From Rhizobium viscosum (GTDB lineage Bacteria; Pseudomonadota; Alphaproteobacteria; Rhizobiales; Rhizobiaceae), in the NCBI RefSeq assembly GCF_014873945.1, contig NZ_JADBEC010000002.1, positions 1,736,001 to 1,800,000 of the forward strand: DNA of 64,000 bases, given 5' to 3'. Shown here piece by piece: positions 36,421-45,406 of this stretch; position 1 is the first letter of the stretch, and the number at the start of each line of letters is the position of its first letter. A program made the translations under genes and the position numbers. The notes beneath the pieces are model-generated. The model saw only the letters and a list, made by a program, of their open reading frames with translations. It was not told the DNA's origin and ran no database searches.

Positions 36421-37158
36421 ATGAGCTCGACCGACGACAGCGCCTCTGCGCCAATGACAGACGAGGAGACAGCGTCCGCGGGCTTTTCCGATGATGGCAA
36501 GAACACTATCGGAAGCCAGTTGGCATCGCGTCTCCGCGAGGCGATCATCTCTGGCGAGCTGGAGGCGGGCAGCAAGATCAATCTCGACAAGGCGCGCCGC
36601 ACGTTCAACGTCAGCTTAAGCCCTCTGAGGGAGGGACTTGCCCGCCTCATCTCCGATGGCCTGGTGGAGTTTCAGGACAACCGCGGCTATCGCGTAGCTC
36701 CGATCTCGCTGGCGAATCTGGAAGAAATCACGACGCTCCGCGAAGAGCTCGAAGTCTTCGCCCTGCGGGAATCCATGCGTCTCGGTGATGTCGAGTGGGA
36801 GAGCAATATAATGCGCTCGCTCCATCGCCTGAACCGCACGGATCGAGATGCCTCACGGCCTGAGACGCTCGAGCAATGGGAGGCTCTTCACCGGGAATTC
36901 CATCTCACACTCATTTCCGGTTGCGGCAAACCGCTTCTGTTGCATTTCTGCGGTCTCTTGCTGAACCTGAATGATCGATACCGCCGGGTTTTCCTCATCA
37001 GGACTTCCGGCGACCGGAACGTCGGGCAGGAGCACAGCGAGATTGCGCAAGGGGCGGTTGCGCGGGATATCGAATACGCCAGCGAGAAACTGCGACAGCA
37101 CATCCACCGCACTGGGACGAATCTTCGAAATCATCTCGCGACGAAAGGGATCGCGTGA
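36421..37158 (+). CDS. GntR-family regulator, FCD subgroup
   Basis: The protein has 245 residues. The N-terminal winged HTH spans about residues 28-95 (IGSQLASRLREAIISGELEA, then RRTFNVSLSPLREGLARL), followed by an all-helical FCD ligand domain (LREELEVFALRESMRLGD, then LHREFHLTLISGCG with its metal-type His). The family represses catabolic genes and is released by an aromatic or organic acid ligand. It is divergent from the dioxygenase operon and is the first gene of the rightward transport/catabolic operon; its stop overlaps the next gene (TGATG). Confidence 0.92.
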   Translation: MSSTDDSASAPMTDEETASAGFSDDGKNTIGSQLASRLREAIISGELEAGSKINLDKARRTFNVSLSPLREGLARLISDGLVEFQDNRGYRVAPISLANLEEITTLREELEVFALRESMRLGDVEWESNIMRSLHRLNRTDRDASRPETLEQWEALHREFHLTLISGCGKPLLLHFCGLLLNLNDRYRRVFLIRTSGDRNVGQEHSEIAQGAVARDIEYASEKLRQHIHRTGTNLRNHLATKGIA

Positions 37159-37979
37159 TGGCGGCGCCTGGATCAAAATCAGAGCAACAAATTGGCGTAG
37201 CGCACTTCTCCGCCATCTTCCTGACGCCGAGCGATTTTGCGAAGGCCGCAGCGCGGGCAGGCTTTTCCAGAATTGGACTGCGACTGAATCCGGCTTTTCC
37301 TGGAGCGCCGTACTACGAGCTGCCTGTCGGCGGCCACGCAGCGGACGAATTGAAAGCCGTACTGCGCGGCGAGGCGCTCGAGGTCTTCGATATCGAGTTC
37401 TTTGTCATCGCCCCCTCGTTCAACGCCTCGTCTCTGGAACCCGTAATGGCTGCGGCCGCCAACATCGGGGCCAAGCGACTAAGCGTGTGCGGCGACGATC
37501 CGGAGCAGAGCAGGCTGCAGTCGAACTTCAGCGAATTCTGCGGCCTTGCAAGCGGCTACGGATTGGCGGTCGATATCGAGAACATGGGTTGGCGGACGGT
37601 CAGAACGTTCGCTGACAGCGTCAATCTCCTGAAATCGAGCGGTGCGCCCAATGCCGGCGCACTCGTCGACGGAGTGCATTTCTTCAGGAACGGCGGAACG
37701 TTGACGTCGCTGCGCGCCGAGATCGACAGGGTCAAGCACGTCCAGTTGTGCGACGTCGCCGGACCCGCTCCGGGCACGGCCGAGGCCATGATCGCGGAGG
37801 CACGAGGCAAACGTCTTGCTCCCGGCGAGGGGGAATTGCCCTTAGGCGATTTGGTCGCCATCGCCGACGGGGCCGCATCGGTCTCAGTCGAAGTACCTCT
37901 TTCAGGCTCGGCGGACGCGGAGGAGCATTTGAAGCGCCTGTTCGAAGGGGCCGTACGAATATTTAAGCCGGATCAGTGA
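37158..37979 (+). CDS. TIM-barrel sugar-phosphate isomerase/epimerase or 3-dehydroshikimate dehydratase-like protein
   Basis: This 273-residue AP-endonuclease-2-type TIM barrel shows metal or substrate-site residues in AVDIENMGW, VDGVHFFRNGG, VKHVQLCDVAG and RLAPGEGELPLGDL. The family covers isomerases, epimerases and bacterial 3-dehydroshikimate dehydratases (QuiC/AsbF type). With a shikimate/quinate dehydrogenase and type II dehydroquinase in the same operon, a dehydratase role feeding an aromatic diol to the dioxygenase is plausible but inferred. ATG at 37158 overlaps the GntR stop; GTG at 37155 is an alternative. Confidence 0.78.
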   Translation: MAAPGSKSEQQIGVAHFSAIFLTPSDFAKAAARAGFSRIGLRLNPAFPGAPYYELPVGGHAADELKAVLRGEALEVFDIEFFVIAPSFNASSLEPVMAAAANIGAKRLSVCGDDPEQSRLQSNFSEFCGLASGYGLAVDIENMGWRTVRTFADSVNLLKSSGAPNAGALVDGVHFFRNGGTLTSLRAEIDRVKHVQLCDVAGPAPGTAEAMIAEARGKRLAPGEGELPLGDLVAIADGAASVSVEVPLSGSADAEEHLKRLFEGAVRIFKPDQ

Positions 37980-38028
37980 TCCCGGCGCCGGCGAGGCGAA
38001 AGCCGCGCCGAGTGGAGGAAGCCAACAC

Positions 38029-38697
38029 ATGGGTTACACGTTTGATTTTGGTGCGGTCTTCGACCGCGCCCCGGAATTGTTTTGGGGTTCGCTTGGAACG
38101 TTGGGTCTCGCCTTCGCCGGGATGCTGCTCGCTCTCGTGATCGGAATCCTGGGCGTTGCAGTGAGAACGTCGAAGATCGCGTGGGTTCGCGCTCCGGTCA
38201 TCGCGTTCGTCGAAGTCGTCCGCAACACGCCGTTCCTAGTGCAGATCTTCTTTATCTACTTCGCCCTTCCGCTTATGGGCATCCGCCTGAACCCGACGAC
38301 CACGGCTGTCATCGCGCTGGGGATCAACGGAGGCGCCTATGCCATCGAGATCATCCGCGGGGGCGTTGAGAGCATCAGCAAGGGACAGATCGAAGCTGGT
38401 TTCGCGCTCGGGCTGCACAAGGCTGACGTCTTCCGCCTCATCGTTCTCAAGCCGTCACTGCGAGCGATTTACCCGTCTCTGACGAGCCAGTTCGTGATGC
38501 TGACCTTGACCACTTCGGTGTGCACCTCGATCGCCGCATATGAGCTGACATCCGCGGCGCAACGCATCGAGTCAGATACGTTCCGAAGCTTCGAAGTCTA
38601 CTTCACGGTGACCGCAATCTACCTGGTCATCTCAAGCTTAATGATGGGAATCTTCGCTCTGATATCCCGTTCCTACTTCAACTATCCGACTCGATAG
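38029..38697 (+). CDS. Polar amino-acid-type ABC permease
   Basis: This 222-residue inner-membrane protein of the HisMQ family has an N-terminal helix (LGLAFAGMLLALVIGILGVA), VRNTPFLVQIFFIYFALP and the EAA loop IEAGFALGLHKADVFRLIVL. It pairs with the next gene's product to form the channel. It lies 49 bases after the TIM-barrel gene. The cargo is probably an organic acid such as quinate, shikimate or an aromatic acid, judged only from neighbours. Confidence 0.92.
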   Translation: MGYTFDFGAVFDRAPELFWGSLGTLGLAFAGMLLALVIGILGVAVRTSKIAWVRAPVIAFVEVVRNTPFLVQIFFIYFALPLMGIRLNPTTTAVIALGINGGAYAIEIIRGGVESISKGQIEAGFALGLHKADVFRLIVLKPSLRAIYPSLTSQFVMLTLTTSVCTSIAAYELTSAAQRIESDTFRSFEVYFTVTAIYLVISSLMMGIFALISRSYFNYPTR

Positions 38698-38706
38698 GAG
38701 GCGCTC

Positions 38707-39357
38707 ATGGGTCCCATCGGCGAAAACGAGCTGTTCTTCCTCCTGCAGGGTCTGAAATGGACCGTATTGCTGGCGATCATCGGTTTCATTGGCGGAGGCG
38801 TGTTCGGCATTTTGATCGCACTTGTGCGCACGTCGAAGCATCAGTTCGCCCGGCTTGCATCATCTGGCTATATCGCGCTCTTCCAGGGCACGCCGCTCCT
38901 GATGCAGCTCTTTGTCGTCTACTACGGCGTTGCCTTGCTTGGCATCGACGTCAACGCCTGGGTCGCAGTCGCGATCGCCTTCACTCTCCACGCGAGCGCC
39001 TTCCTCGGCGAGATATGGCGAGGCTCGATTGAAGCCGTTCCCAAAGGGCAGACCGAAGCCGCGAACGCTCTTGGCCTGCATTACGTCTCCAGAATGAGGG
39101 ACGTGGTTCTGCCACAGGCTTTGAAGATCTCAATGCCTGCGACCATTGGCTTTCTTGTGCAGCTCATTAAGGGGACGTCGCTTGCGGCGATCGTGGGCTT
39201 CATCGAGCTGACCCGCGCTGGCCAGATCATATCGAACCAGACCTACCGCCCGCTGCTCGTCTTCGGGATCGTCGGAATAATCTACTTCATGATTTGCTGG
39301 CCTCTCTCCCATGTCGGGAGCGGCCTCGAGAAACGGATGGCAAAAGCCGCCCGCTAA
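38707..39357 (+). CDS. Polar amino-acid-type ABC permease, second subunit
   Basis: This 216-residue membrane protein begins with a hydrophobic helix (LLAIIGFIGGGVFGILIALV) and carries FQGTPLLMQLFVVYYGVALL and the EAA loop TEAANALGLHYVSRMRDVVL. It overlaps functionally with the preceding permease as a heterodimer partner. It lies nine bases downstream with GGAGG ahead of its ATG. Confidence 0.92.
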   Translation: MGPIGENELFFLLQGLKWTVLLAIIGFIGGGVFGILIALVRTSKHQFARLASSGYIALFQGTPLLMQLFVVYYGVALLGIDVNAWVAVAIAFTLHASAFLGEIWRGSIEAVPKGQTEAANALGLHYVSRMRDVVLPQALKISMPATIGFLVQLIKGTSLAAIVGFIELTRAGQIISNQTYRPLLVFGIVGIIYFMICWPLSHVGSGLEKRMAKAAR

Positions 39358-39401
39358 GCCTGCTTCGGGAGAAGCAAACAGCACAAGAGGAGGAAAGTGC
39401 A

Positions 39402-40226
39402 ATGAATACCAATCGCAGGAAATTTCTCGGTCTAGCGCTGGCGACCGCTACCTTCGCCACCGTTGGCGCTGCGGCAGCCACCGCGGCATCTGTCGAGGAG
39501 ATTAAGTCGAAGGGAACGCTCGTCGTGGGCATCCAAGGCGACAACGCGCCTTGGGGCTTTGTGAACTCGAGCGGCAAACAGGACGGCTTTGACGCCGACG
39601 TGGCGACGCTGTTCGCCAAGGAACTCGGCGTGAAAGTCCGGTTCCAGCCGCTCGCGGTAGCGAACCGTATTCCGGCGCTGACGACCGGCAAGGTCGATAT
39701 TCTCTTCGCCACGATGGCGATGACGGAAGAGCGCGCCAAGTCGATCCAGTACAGCAAACCTTATGCGGCCAACACGATTTCACTTTATGCCGCCAAAGCC
39801 GACGCCGTGAAATCGACGGCCGACGTGGCTGGTTGGGAAATCGGCGTGCCGAAGTCCAGTTCGCAGGACAAGGCCGTAACCGACGCGGTCGGATCGACGG
39901 CCACCATTCGCCGCTTCGACGATGACGCGGCCACTATCCAGGCCCTGATCTCCGGACAGGCAAAGGCGGTTGGTGGCAATCAGTTCTACGGGCAGAGGCT
40001 GGATGCAGCCAGCGCCGGCACCTATGAACGAAAGATCGACTTCCTGACGACTTACAACGGCGTGGGAACGCGACTCGGCGAGAAGGACTGGAACGAGACC
40101 GTCAACGCGTTCCTCGACAAGATCAAGGGCAACGGCGAACTCGCGGCCATCACCAAGAAGTGGATGGCAATCGATCTTCCCACGTTCCCTGAATCCATCC
40201 CCAACATCCCGTTTACGGTCAAGTAA
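39402..40226 (+). CDS. Substrate-binding protein, family 3, of the ABC importer
   Basis: This 274-residue periplasmic protein has a signal peptide with an Arg pair (NRRKFLGLALATATFATVG) ending near ATAA, then GTLVVGIQGDNAPWGFVN and GFDADVATLFAKELG, the standard family 3 pattern. ATG at 39402 is preceded by AGGAGGAAA. It delivers ligand to the two permeases encoded upstream and the ATPase downstream. The family usually binds amino acids, but operon context favours a hydroaromatic or aromatic acid. Confidence 0.92.
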   Translation: MNTNRRKFLGLALATATFATVGAAAATAASVEEIKSKGTLVVGIQGDNAPWGFVNSSGKQDGFDADVATLFAKELGVKVRFQPLAVANRIPALTTGKVDILFATMAMTEERAKSIQYSKPYAANTISLYAAKADAVKSTADVAGWEIGVPKSSSQDKAVTDAVGSTATIRRFDDDAATIQALISGQAKAVGGNQFYGQRLDAASAGTYERKIDFLTTYNGVGTRLGEKDWNETVNAFLDKIKGNGELAAITKKWMAIDLPTFPESIPNIPFTVK

Positions 40227-40245
40227 AGCATAAATGGAGGGCGCC

Positions 40246-41007
40246 GTGCTCAATTCCCCCAACGATCATTCGACCTTGATATCCCTTGATAAAGTGGAGA
40301 AATGGTACGGTTCCTTCCACGCCCTGAAGAACATCAATCTATCGGTTCGCAAGGGAGAGAAGATCGTCCTTTGCGGACCGTCCGGTTCCGGCAAGTCTAC
40401 CTTGATCCGTTGCATCAACGCTCTTGAATTGATTCAGGACGGCAATATCGTGGTGGAAGGTCAATTGCTGGACGGCACCACCAAGGCGGTCGACGCCATT
40501 CGACGTGAAGTCGGAATGGTTTTCCAGAACTTCAATCTGTTCCCGCACATGACCGTCCTGCAAAACTGCGCGCTTGCACCCATGAGAGTGCGGGGCGCAA
40601 GCCGTGCCGACGCAGAGAAGTTGGCGCGAAAGTATCTCGACCGCGTTCGCATCCTCGATCAGGCGGAAAAGTATCCAGCACAACTCAGCGGCGGGCAGCA
40701 GCAGCGCGTCGCCATCGCGCGCGCCCTGTGCATGGAGCCGAAAGCGATGCTTTTCGACGAGCCCACATCCGCCTTGGATCCCGAAATGGTCAAAGAGGTT
40801 CTCGACACCATGATCGGCCTCGCAAGAGACGGCATGACGATGATCTGCGTGACCCATGAGATGGGCTTCGCCCGGCAAGTTGCCGACAGGGTCATCTTTA
40901 TGGCTTCCGGAGAGATCGTCGAGGAGGCGGAGCCCGAAATCTTCTTCAAGAACCCCAAGCATGACCGGACGAAGGCATTTCTCGGCGATATCCTTGCGCA
41001 TCACTGA
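40246..41007 (+). CDS. ATPase subunit of the polar amino-acid-type ABC importer
   Basis: This protein of about 253 residues has Walker A CGPSGSGKSTLIRC, Q-loop MVFQNFNLFPHMTVL, signature LSGGQQQRVAIARAL and Walker B MLFDEPTSALDPEM. GTG at 40246 is chosen because GGAGGG lies 5 bases upstream; an ATG four codons earlier is inside that site's own leader and lacks one. It completes the importer encoded from 38029. Confidence 0.93.
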   Translation: MLNSPNDHSTLISLDKVEKWYGSFHALKNINLSVRKGEKIVLCGPSGSGKSTLIRCINALELIQDGNIVVEGQLLDGTTKAVDAIRREVGMVFQNFNLFPHMTVLQNCALAPMRVRGASRADAEKLARKYLDRVRILDQAEKYPAQLSGGQQQRVAIARALCMEPKAMLFDEPTSALDPEMVKEVLDTMIGLARDGMTMICVTHEMGFARQVADRVIFMASGEIVEEAEPEIFFKNPKHDRTKAFLGDILAHH

Positions 41008-41019
41008 TCGAGCAGAGAC

Positions 41020-41880
41020 ATGGACAACACCAAATTCCTGGTCGGCTTAATCGGCGCCGACATCCAGATGTCAAAGTCGCCGGCGCTCCATGAAACGGAA
41101 GGGCGCCACCTGGGACTTGATTACGAGTACGAGCTAGTGGACCTGGCAGCGCGCGGATTGCCTCCTTCCGCGCTGCCAGATCTTCTGAACGAACTGGAAA
41201 GCCGCGGCTTTGCGGGAACCAACGTCACCCACCCGTGCAAACAGACCGTGTTAGCTCACCTGACGCGCCTGTCCGAAGATGCTGAGATGCTTGGAGCCGT
41301 AAACACGGTCGTGCTTCAGAACGGCGAGCGGATCGGACACAACACCGACTGGTATGGCTTCTACAAGAATTTCGAGCGCGGCTTGCCCGGCGTCGCGAAG
41401 GCTCATGCCGTTCTGCTTGGCGCTGGTGGTGCTGGGGTGGCCGTCGCGCACGCTGCCGTGAAAGTCGGCATAGAAAAGCTCTCGATCTTTGATCAGGACG
41501 AGCGCCGCGCCTCCACTCTCGCCGATCAGCTCAACGAGAGATTTTCAGGAGAGGTCGCGAAGCCGGTCAGAGACGTCGGTGCTGCGCTCGCCACCGCAGA
41601 TGGCCTGATCCACGCCACGCCGACTGGTATGCGAAGCCATCCGGGGCTTCCGATAGATCCCGATTGGATACAGCATCATCATTGGGTGGCGGATATCGTC
41701 TATATGCCTTTGGTGACCGAGCTCCTTGCGTTGGCAAAGCAGAAGGGCTGCCGAACGCTCCCAGGCGGAGGAATGACCGTATTTCAAGCGGCCGCAGCCT
41801 TCGAGCTTTTCACAGGCCGGTCGCCTGATACGGAACGAATGTCGCGCCATTTCGACGAGCTGTGCCGAGTGGCAGCCTGA
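41020..41880 (+). CDS. Shikimate/quinate dehydrogenase
   Basis: The protein has 286 residues. The N-terminal substrate domain has SKSPALHETEG, NVTHPCKQ with the catalytic Lys, and NTDWYGF with the catalytic Asp. The Rossmann domain has VLLGAGGAGVAVAHAAV, and the C-terminus GGGMTVFQAAAAFELFTG. It interconverts shikimate (or quinate) and the 3-dehydro form. Placement in an inducible uptake operon suggests a catabolic enzyme rather than the housekeeping AroE. Confidence 0.9.
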   Translation: MDNTKFLVGLIGADIQMSKSPALHETEGRHLGLDYEYELVDLAARGLPPSALPDLLNELESRGFAGTNVTHPCKQTVLAHLTRLSEDAEMLGAVNTVVLQNGERIGHNTDWYGFYKNFERGLPGVAKAHAVLLGAGGAGVAVAHAAVKVGIEKLSIFDQDERRASTLADQLNERFSGEVAKPVRDVGAALATADGLIHATPTGMRSHPGLPIDPDWIQHHHWVADIVYMPLVTELLALAKQKGCRTLPGGGMTVFQAAAAFELFTGRSPDTERMSRHFDELCRVAA

Positions 41881-41895
41881 TCAGGGGACTACTCC

Positions 41896-42264
41896 ATGCC
41901 GCATATTATCATCGACTACAGCCGAGGCGCCGCGCAACGCATCGCCATCGACGAGTTGACCCGCGCGGTTCATCGCCGAGTCCGCGACGGAGGGATGGTC
42001 AAGCCAACCGTGGTCCGCACGTTCGCTAGAGAAGCCACCGTCTCCTGCGTCGGCGACGAGCATCCCGACAATCACTTTGTGCAGATAATTGTACGCATGG
42101 CCCCAGGCCGTCCTCCGGAGGTCAAACGAGAGCTGCTGAAATCGGTGCTCGAAGCTGCGCGTGACGTCGCGGCTTCCGCACTGGAAACCGGTCGGCTCGG
42201 GCTTCGCGCAGATCTCTACGAATCCGACCCAGACTTCGCATTTCAGGAAATAGCGTTCGCCTGA
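41896..42264 (+). CDS. 5-carboxymethyl-2-hydroxymuconate isomerase-like tautomerase
   Basis: This 122-residue protein of the CHMI (HpaF) group starts MPHIIIDYSRG; Pro2 becomes the N-terminal catalytic proline after Met removal. DNHFVQIIVRMAPGRPPEVK and the C-terminal DPDFAFQEIAF match the family layout, and length is close to the usual 125. It would isomerise an unsaturated 2-hydroxy-dioate, one step ahead of HpaH and HpaI, which are encoded in the divergent operon. RBS GGGGAC is weak. Confidence 0.85.
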   Translation: MPHIIIDYSRGAAQRIAIDELTRAVHRRVRDGGMVKPTVVRTFAREATVSCVGDEHPDNHFVQIIVRMAPGRPPEVKRELLKSVLEAARDVAASALETGRLGLRADLYESDPDFAFQEIAFA

Positions 42265-42294
42265 TCCGGGCAGCGCCGAACAAGGACAAATGTA

Positions 42295-42744
42295 ATGAGC
42301 CTCATCTACGTTCTCAACGGACCAAACCTAAATCTCCTCGGCAAGCGCCAGCCACATATCTATGGGCACGAGACATTGGTTGACGTCGAGGCGGACTGCC
42401 GCAAGTTGGCGTCGGAGCTGGGGCACGAGATCCGTTTCCATCAAAGCAACCGCGAATACGAGATCATCGACTGGATCCACGAAGCGCGCGAGGACGGCGC
42501 TGGCATCGTCATCAACCCGGCTGCGTTCACTCACACGTCGCTCGCTATCCTCGACGCACTGAATACCTTTGAAGGCCCCGTGATCGAGATCCATATCTCC
42601 AACGTCCACAAGCGCGAGAGTTTTCGCCACCACTCCTTCGTGTCCCACCGGGCCGACGGCGTCATCGCAGGTCTCGGCACCGAAGGCTATCAACTCGGCA
42701 TCCGCAGAGTTGCGACCATGCTCAAGCTTGAGAGGAAGGACTGA
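42295..42744 (+). CDS. aroQ: Type II 3-dehydroquinate dehydratase
   Basis: This 149-residue protein has the signature VLNGPNLNLLGKRQPHIYG with catalytic Arg and Tyr, HQSNREYEIIDWIHEA, NPAAFTHTS and EIHISNVHKRE with the acid His. It converts 3-dehydroquinate to 3-dehydroshikimate by the anti route. In this operon it links the quinate branch to the shikimate branch in the catabolic direction. Confidence 0.93.
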   Translation: MSLIYVLNGPNLNLLGKRQPHIYGHETLVDVEADCRKLASELGHEIRFHQSNREYEIIDWIHEAREDGAGIVINPAAFTHTSLAILDALNTFEGPVIEIHISNVHKRESFRHHSFVSHRADGVIAGLGTEGYQLGIRRVATMLKLERKD

Positions 42745-42749
42745 TAGCG

Positions 42750-43784
42750 ATGGCGAACCGGGTCAAGCTAGCGGTCCTTGGGGCGGGGCTAATCGGCAAG
42801 CGTCATATCAAGCACGTGATGGAAGAGCCGGCCGCAGAGCTGACGGCAGTTGTGGATCCCACGCCAGTCGGCCAAGCGATCGCTAGTGAGGCTGGTGTCA
42901 GATGGTTCCCCAGTTTTGCCGACATGATGATTTCCGAGCGCCCCGACGGAGTCATCATCGCGACGCCTAACCAGGTGCATGTCCAAAATGGGTTGGAAGC
43001 CGTGGAGGCGGGCGTACCAGCGCTGATCGAAAAACCGATCGCGGACGACATCGCTGCCGGCGAGAAGCTTGTGCAAATGGCTGAGGCCAAAGGCGTGGCG
43101 CTGCTGACGGGACATCACCGCCGGCATAATCCGATGATGCAGAAAGCGAAGGAGATCATCGACAGCGGGACGCTCGGTCGGATCCTGATCGTGAATGCGA
43201 TGTTCTGGCTGTTCAAGCCGAACGAGTACTTTGACATCCCCTGGCGGCGAGAGCTTGGAGCGGGGCCGGTCTTCCTCAATCTAATTCACGACATCGACAA
43301 CCTCCGTTTCCTTTGCGGCGATATAAACGCCGTACAGGCCCGTGAATCCAACGCAGTGCGAAGCAACGCCGTTGAGGAAACCGCGGTCATCCTCATCGAG
43401 TTCAAAAGTGGTGTTCTCGGTACTGCTTCCGTGTCCGATTCCGTTGTCGCGCCGTGGAGTTGGGAGATGACCACGGGAGAAAATCCCGCTTACCCGAAAA
43501 CCGAAGAGACTTGCTACATGATCGGCGGAACACACGGGTCTCTGGCCGTGCCGTCGCTGGAAATATGGAGCAGTGCCGAAAAGCGAAGCTGGACCGCGGC
43601 ATTTGAGCGCGACAGAGCCCCATTCGAAAACAAGGACCCGCTTGTCATGCAGATCCGTCAGTTCTGCCTCGTCATTCAGGGCAAGGAAGCTCCTTTAGTC
43701 AGCGGTCGCGAAGGCTTGGAGACATTGAAAGTTATTGAGGCCGTCAAACGGTCGGCCGCCATGGGAGGACGCGTCGTCCTCTAA
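42750..43784 (+). CDS. Gfo/Idh/MocA-family oxidoreductase
   Basis: This 344-residue NAD(P)-dependent dehydrogenase has the N-terminal Rossmann motif AVLGAGLIGKRHIKHV, the EKP motif in ALIEKPIADD near residue 95, and HHRRHNPMMQKAKE following. The family oxidises cyclic polyols and sugars; here it could oxidise quinate-like rings or reduce a side product. It lies five bases after aroQ and is the last gene of the operon. Confidence 0.9.
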   Translation: MANRVKLAVLGAGLIGKRHIKHVMEEPAAELTAVVDPTPVGQAIASEAGVRWFPSFADMMISERPDGVIIATPNQVHVQNGLEAVEAGVPALIEKPIADDIAAGEKLVQMAEAKGVALLTGHHRRHNPMMQKAKEIIDSGTLGRILIVNAMFWLFKPNEYFDIPWRRELGAGPVFLNLIHDIDNLRFLCGDINAVQARESNAVRSNAVEETAVILIEFKSGVLGTASVSDSVVAPWSWEMTTGENPAYPKTEETCYMIGGTHGSLAVPSLEIWSSAEKRSWTAAFERDRAPFENKDPLVMQIRQFCLVIQGKEAPLVSGREGLETLKVIEAVKRSAAMGGRVVL

Positions 43785-44197
43785 CCAGAAGTTAAGGCAA
43801 ACGGCAAGAAAACACGTAGCTGTTTCATGATAGCTCCTGCGTCCCAATAGCCCGGAATCCGCGAAGACGCTCTGGTCGATCGGCACGCGGTGTTGTCTCG
43901 ATAGTCCATCAGCGTTGGAGGCATATTTCGCCTACGCAAGCTGCTTACAGCGGGAGAGGCTAAGACTTCTGGAATTGAAACTGATTCTCGAGAAACGCAT
44001 CGTATGGTACAGCTCCAAGTTGCTTGCATACTATGTCAGATTCGAAGGTTCCGGAACATCAAATCCGAGGTTTCGAATGAAAAGCAACGAAGATAGGCCC
44101 TAAACGGGAAGGCGACGAAAATTGTCTACATAACAACAGTTTAGGAGCTCTGAGCTAAGCGTTGATCGTTCGTATCCCTTCAAGGCGGCCAATATTG
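43785..44197. other. Non-coding gap at the border of the catabolic region
   Basis: This is a stretch of about 410 bases without a supported gene. A 62-codon plus-strand frame (43915-44103) is not recognisable and has no good ribosome site. It marks the change from compact operons to the sparser region that follows. Confidence 0.35.
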
Positions 44198-44398
44198 CTA
44201 ATCAGACTCCGCTGATTTCATGATGGAGTACGGATCGGCTCCGATCGCTCTACTGACCTTCACAAACTCCGCTGCGTCGAGGCGCCGTTCGCCCAACTCA
44301 AATTTTGAGACGAATGTTTGGCGTTGGCCTATCCGCTCGCCTAGCTCAGCTTGCGTAACGTTCGCGGCTTTTCGAGCTGCAATGAGGCCGTCAATCAT
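44198..44398 (-). CDS. Small XRE-family HTH protein
   Basis: The protein is about 66 residues, almost only a helix-turn-helix: LIAARKAANVTQAELGERIG, then QTFVSKFELGERRLDAAEFV. The recognition helix matches Cro/C1-type and toxin-antitoxin-type regulators. The start at 44398 is the last ATG before the HTH; an upstream extension to 44494 would need a TTG and adds hydrophobic residues. No partner toxin gene is adjacent. It diverges from the broken LysR gene. Confidence 0.7.
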   Translation of the reverse strand: MIDGLIAARKAANVTQAELGERIGQRQTFVSKFELGERRLDAAEFVKVSRAIGADPYSIMKSAESD

Positions 44399-44531
44399 CC
44401 GGCCATAAACAATCGCGTGAAAGGAAGACAAGTTTGACCGCCAGTTGAAGAAAAAACCGGCAACTCCAATAAACCCAGTTTTCGGATACCCCAAAATAGG
44501 GTATCAATCAGGGGTGGCAGGGAGAACGGTC

Positions 44532-44888
44532 ATGGAATTACGCCAGCTATCCTACTTCGTTGCGGTGGCCGAGGAGCTGCATTTCGGCAGGGCGGCGGCA
44601 AAGGTGCATATCGCCCAGCCGGCCCTGTCGAACCAGGTGATGGCGCTCGAGAAGGAACTCGGCGTGCAGCTGTTCCTCCGCACGACACGCCGGGTGGAAC
44701 TGACCAGGGCAGGGGCGGCCTTTTACGAGCGATCGGTCAGGATCCTCAGCGAAGTCGACCTGTCGACCGAGATCGCCCGGTCGGTTGCCGGCAAGACAAC
44801 CCGCAAGATTGCGATCGGTACCGTCTATCCCGCCACGATCGGCGTGCTGCCGTCGTTCCTTGCGCGCATCGCCCGCAAATATCCCGAT
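44532..44888 (+). pseudogene. LysR-family regulator, truncated after the DNA-binding domain
   Basis: MELRQLSYFVAVAEELHFGR with a GGAGAAC site starts a clear LysR HTH (AQPALSNQVMALEKELGVQL, FLRTTRRVELTRAG) and the first strand of the effector domain (TVYPATIGVLPSFLARIARK). Homology ends at YPD near 44888; the following codons have no LysR content. About two thirds of the effector domain is gone. The break coincides with the end of a TPR/CHAT gene fragment on the opposite strand, so it is a recombination junction. Confidence 0.85.
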
Positions 44889-45406
44889 ACCTGCCGATCC
44901 CAGAGTGCCAGCGCACGCGACAATTCCTGCGCCTTGCCGAATTCGAGGCGCTCCAGTGCGCCTTCGAGGTCGCCCAGCCGGATTGCGCAGGCGGCCGCCA
45001 TTTCCCCAACGCCCTGCGTCTCGCGAGCAATTCGTCGGAGCTCGGTCGTATCGAGCCCCTGACCCACCATGGCGGAAAAGGTCAAGAACGAGGCATCAAA
45101 ACCTGAAAGGGCTGTTTGCCACTGTCCGCGTTTAAAGGCGACCACAGCTTCAAGGCGCTTGAAGCGTGCGTAGCGGTCCGGTGCGATCGCACGGTCGAGC
45201 AAGCCAAGCGCGGTCGTGCAGTCGCACGCAGCAGCCTCCAAGTTCGAAGGTTCGCCGCTCATGGTAAGTGAACTCCCTGATGTAATCCCCAGATGATCGG
45301 CCGACCGAATGCGTCCCAGCAATGTTCGGGCGAGCCCATATCGACATTTATCCACATTCCAAGCCGCCGCGTTGGACGTCCTTCTTCTCCGCCGTTGGAA
45401 GCTCAC
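44889..45406 (-). pseudogene. Internal fragment of a TPR/CHAT-protease-type gene
   Basis: The minus-strand frame reads NLEAAACDCTTALGLLDRAI, FKRGQWQTALSGFDASF, GDLEGALERLEFGKAQELSR and ALALWDRQV. This is the helical-repeat stretch that precedes CHAT protease domains in long bacterial TPR-CHAT proteins (an ALE-LE-GKAQELSRAL run leads into the protease). Both the N-terminal repeats and the whole CHAT domain are missing. It abuts the truncated LysR gene at 44888. Confidence 0.65.

Noticed and set aside
43915..44103. 62-codon plus-strand frame
   Set aside because: It is unrecognisable and has no ribosome site; treated as non-coding.
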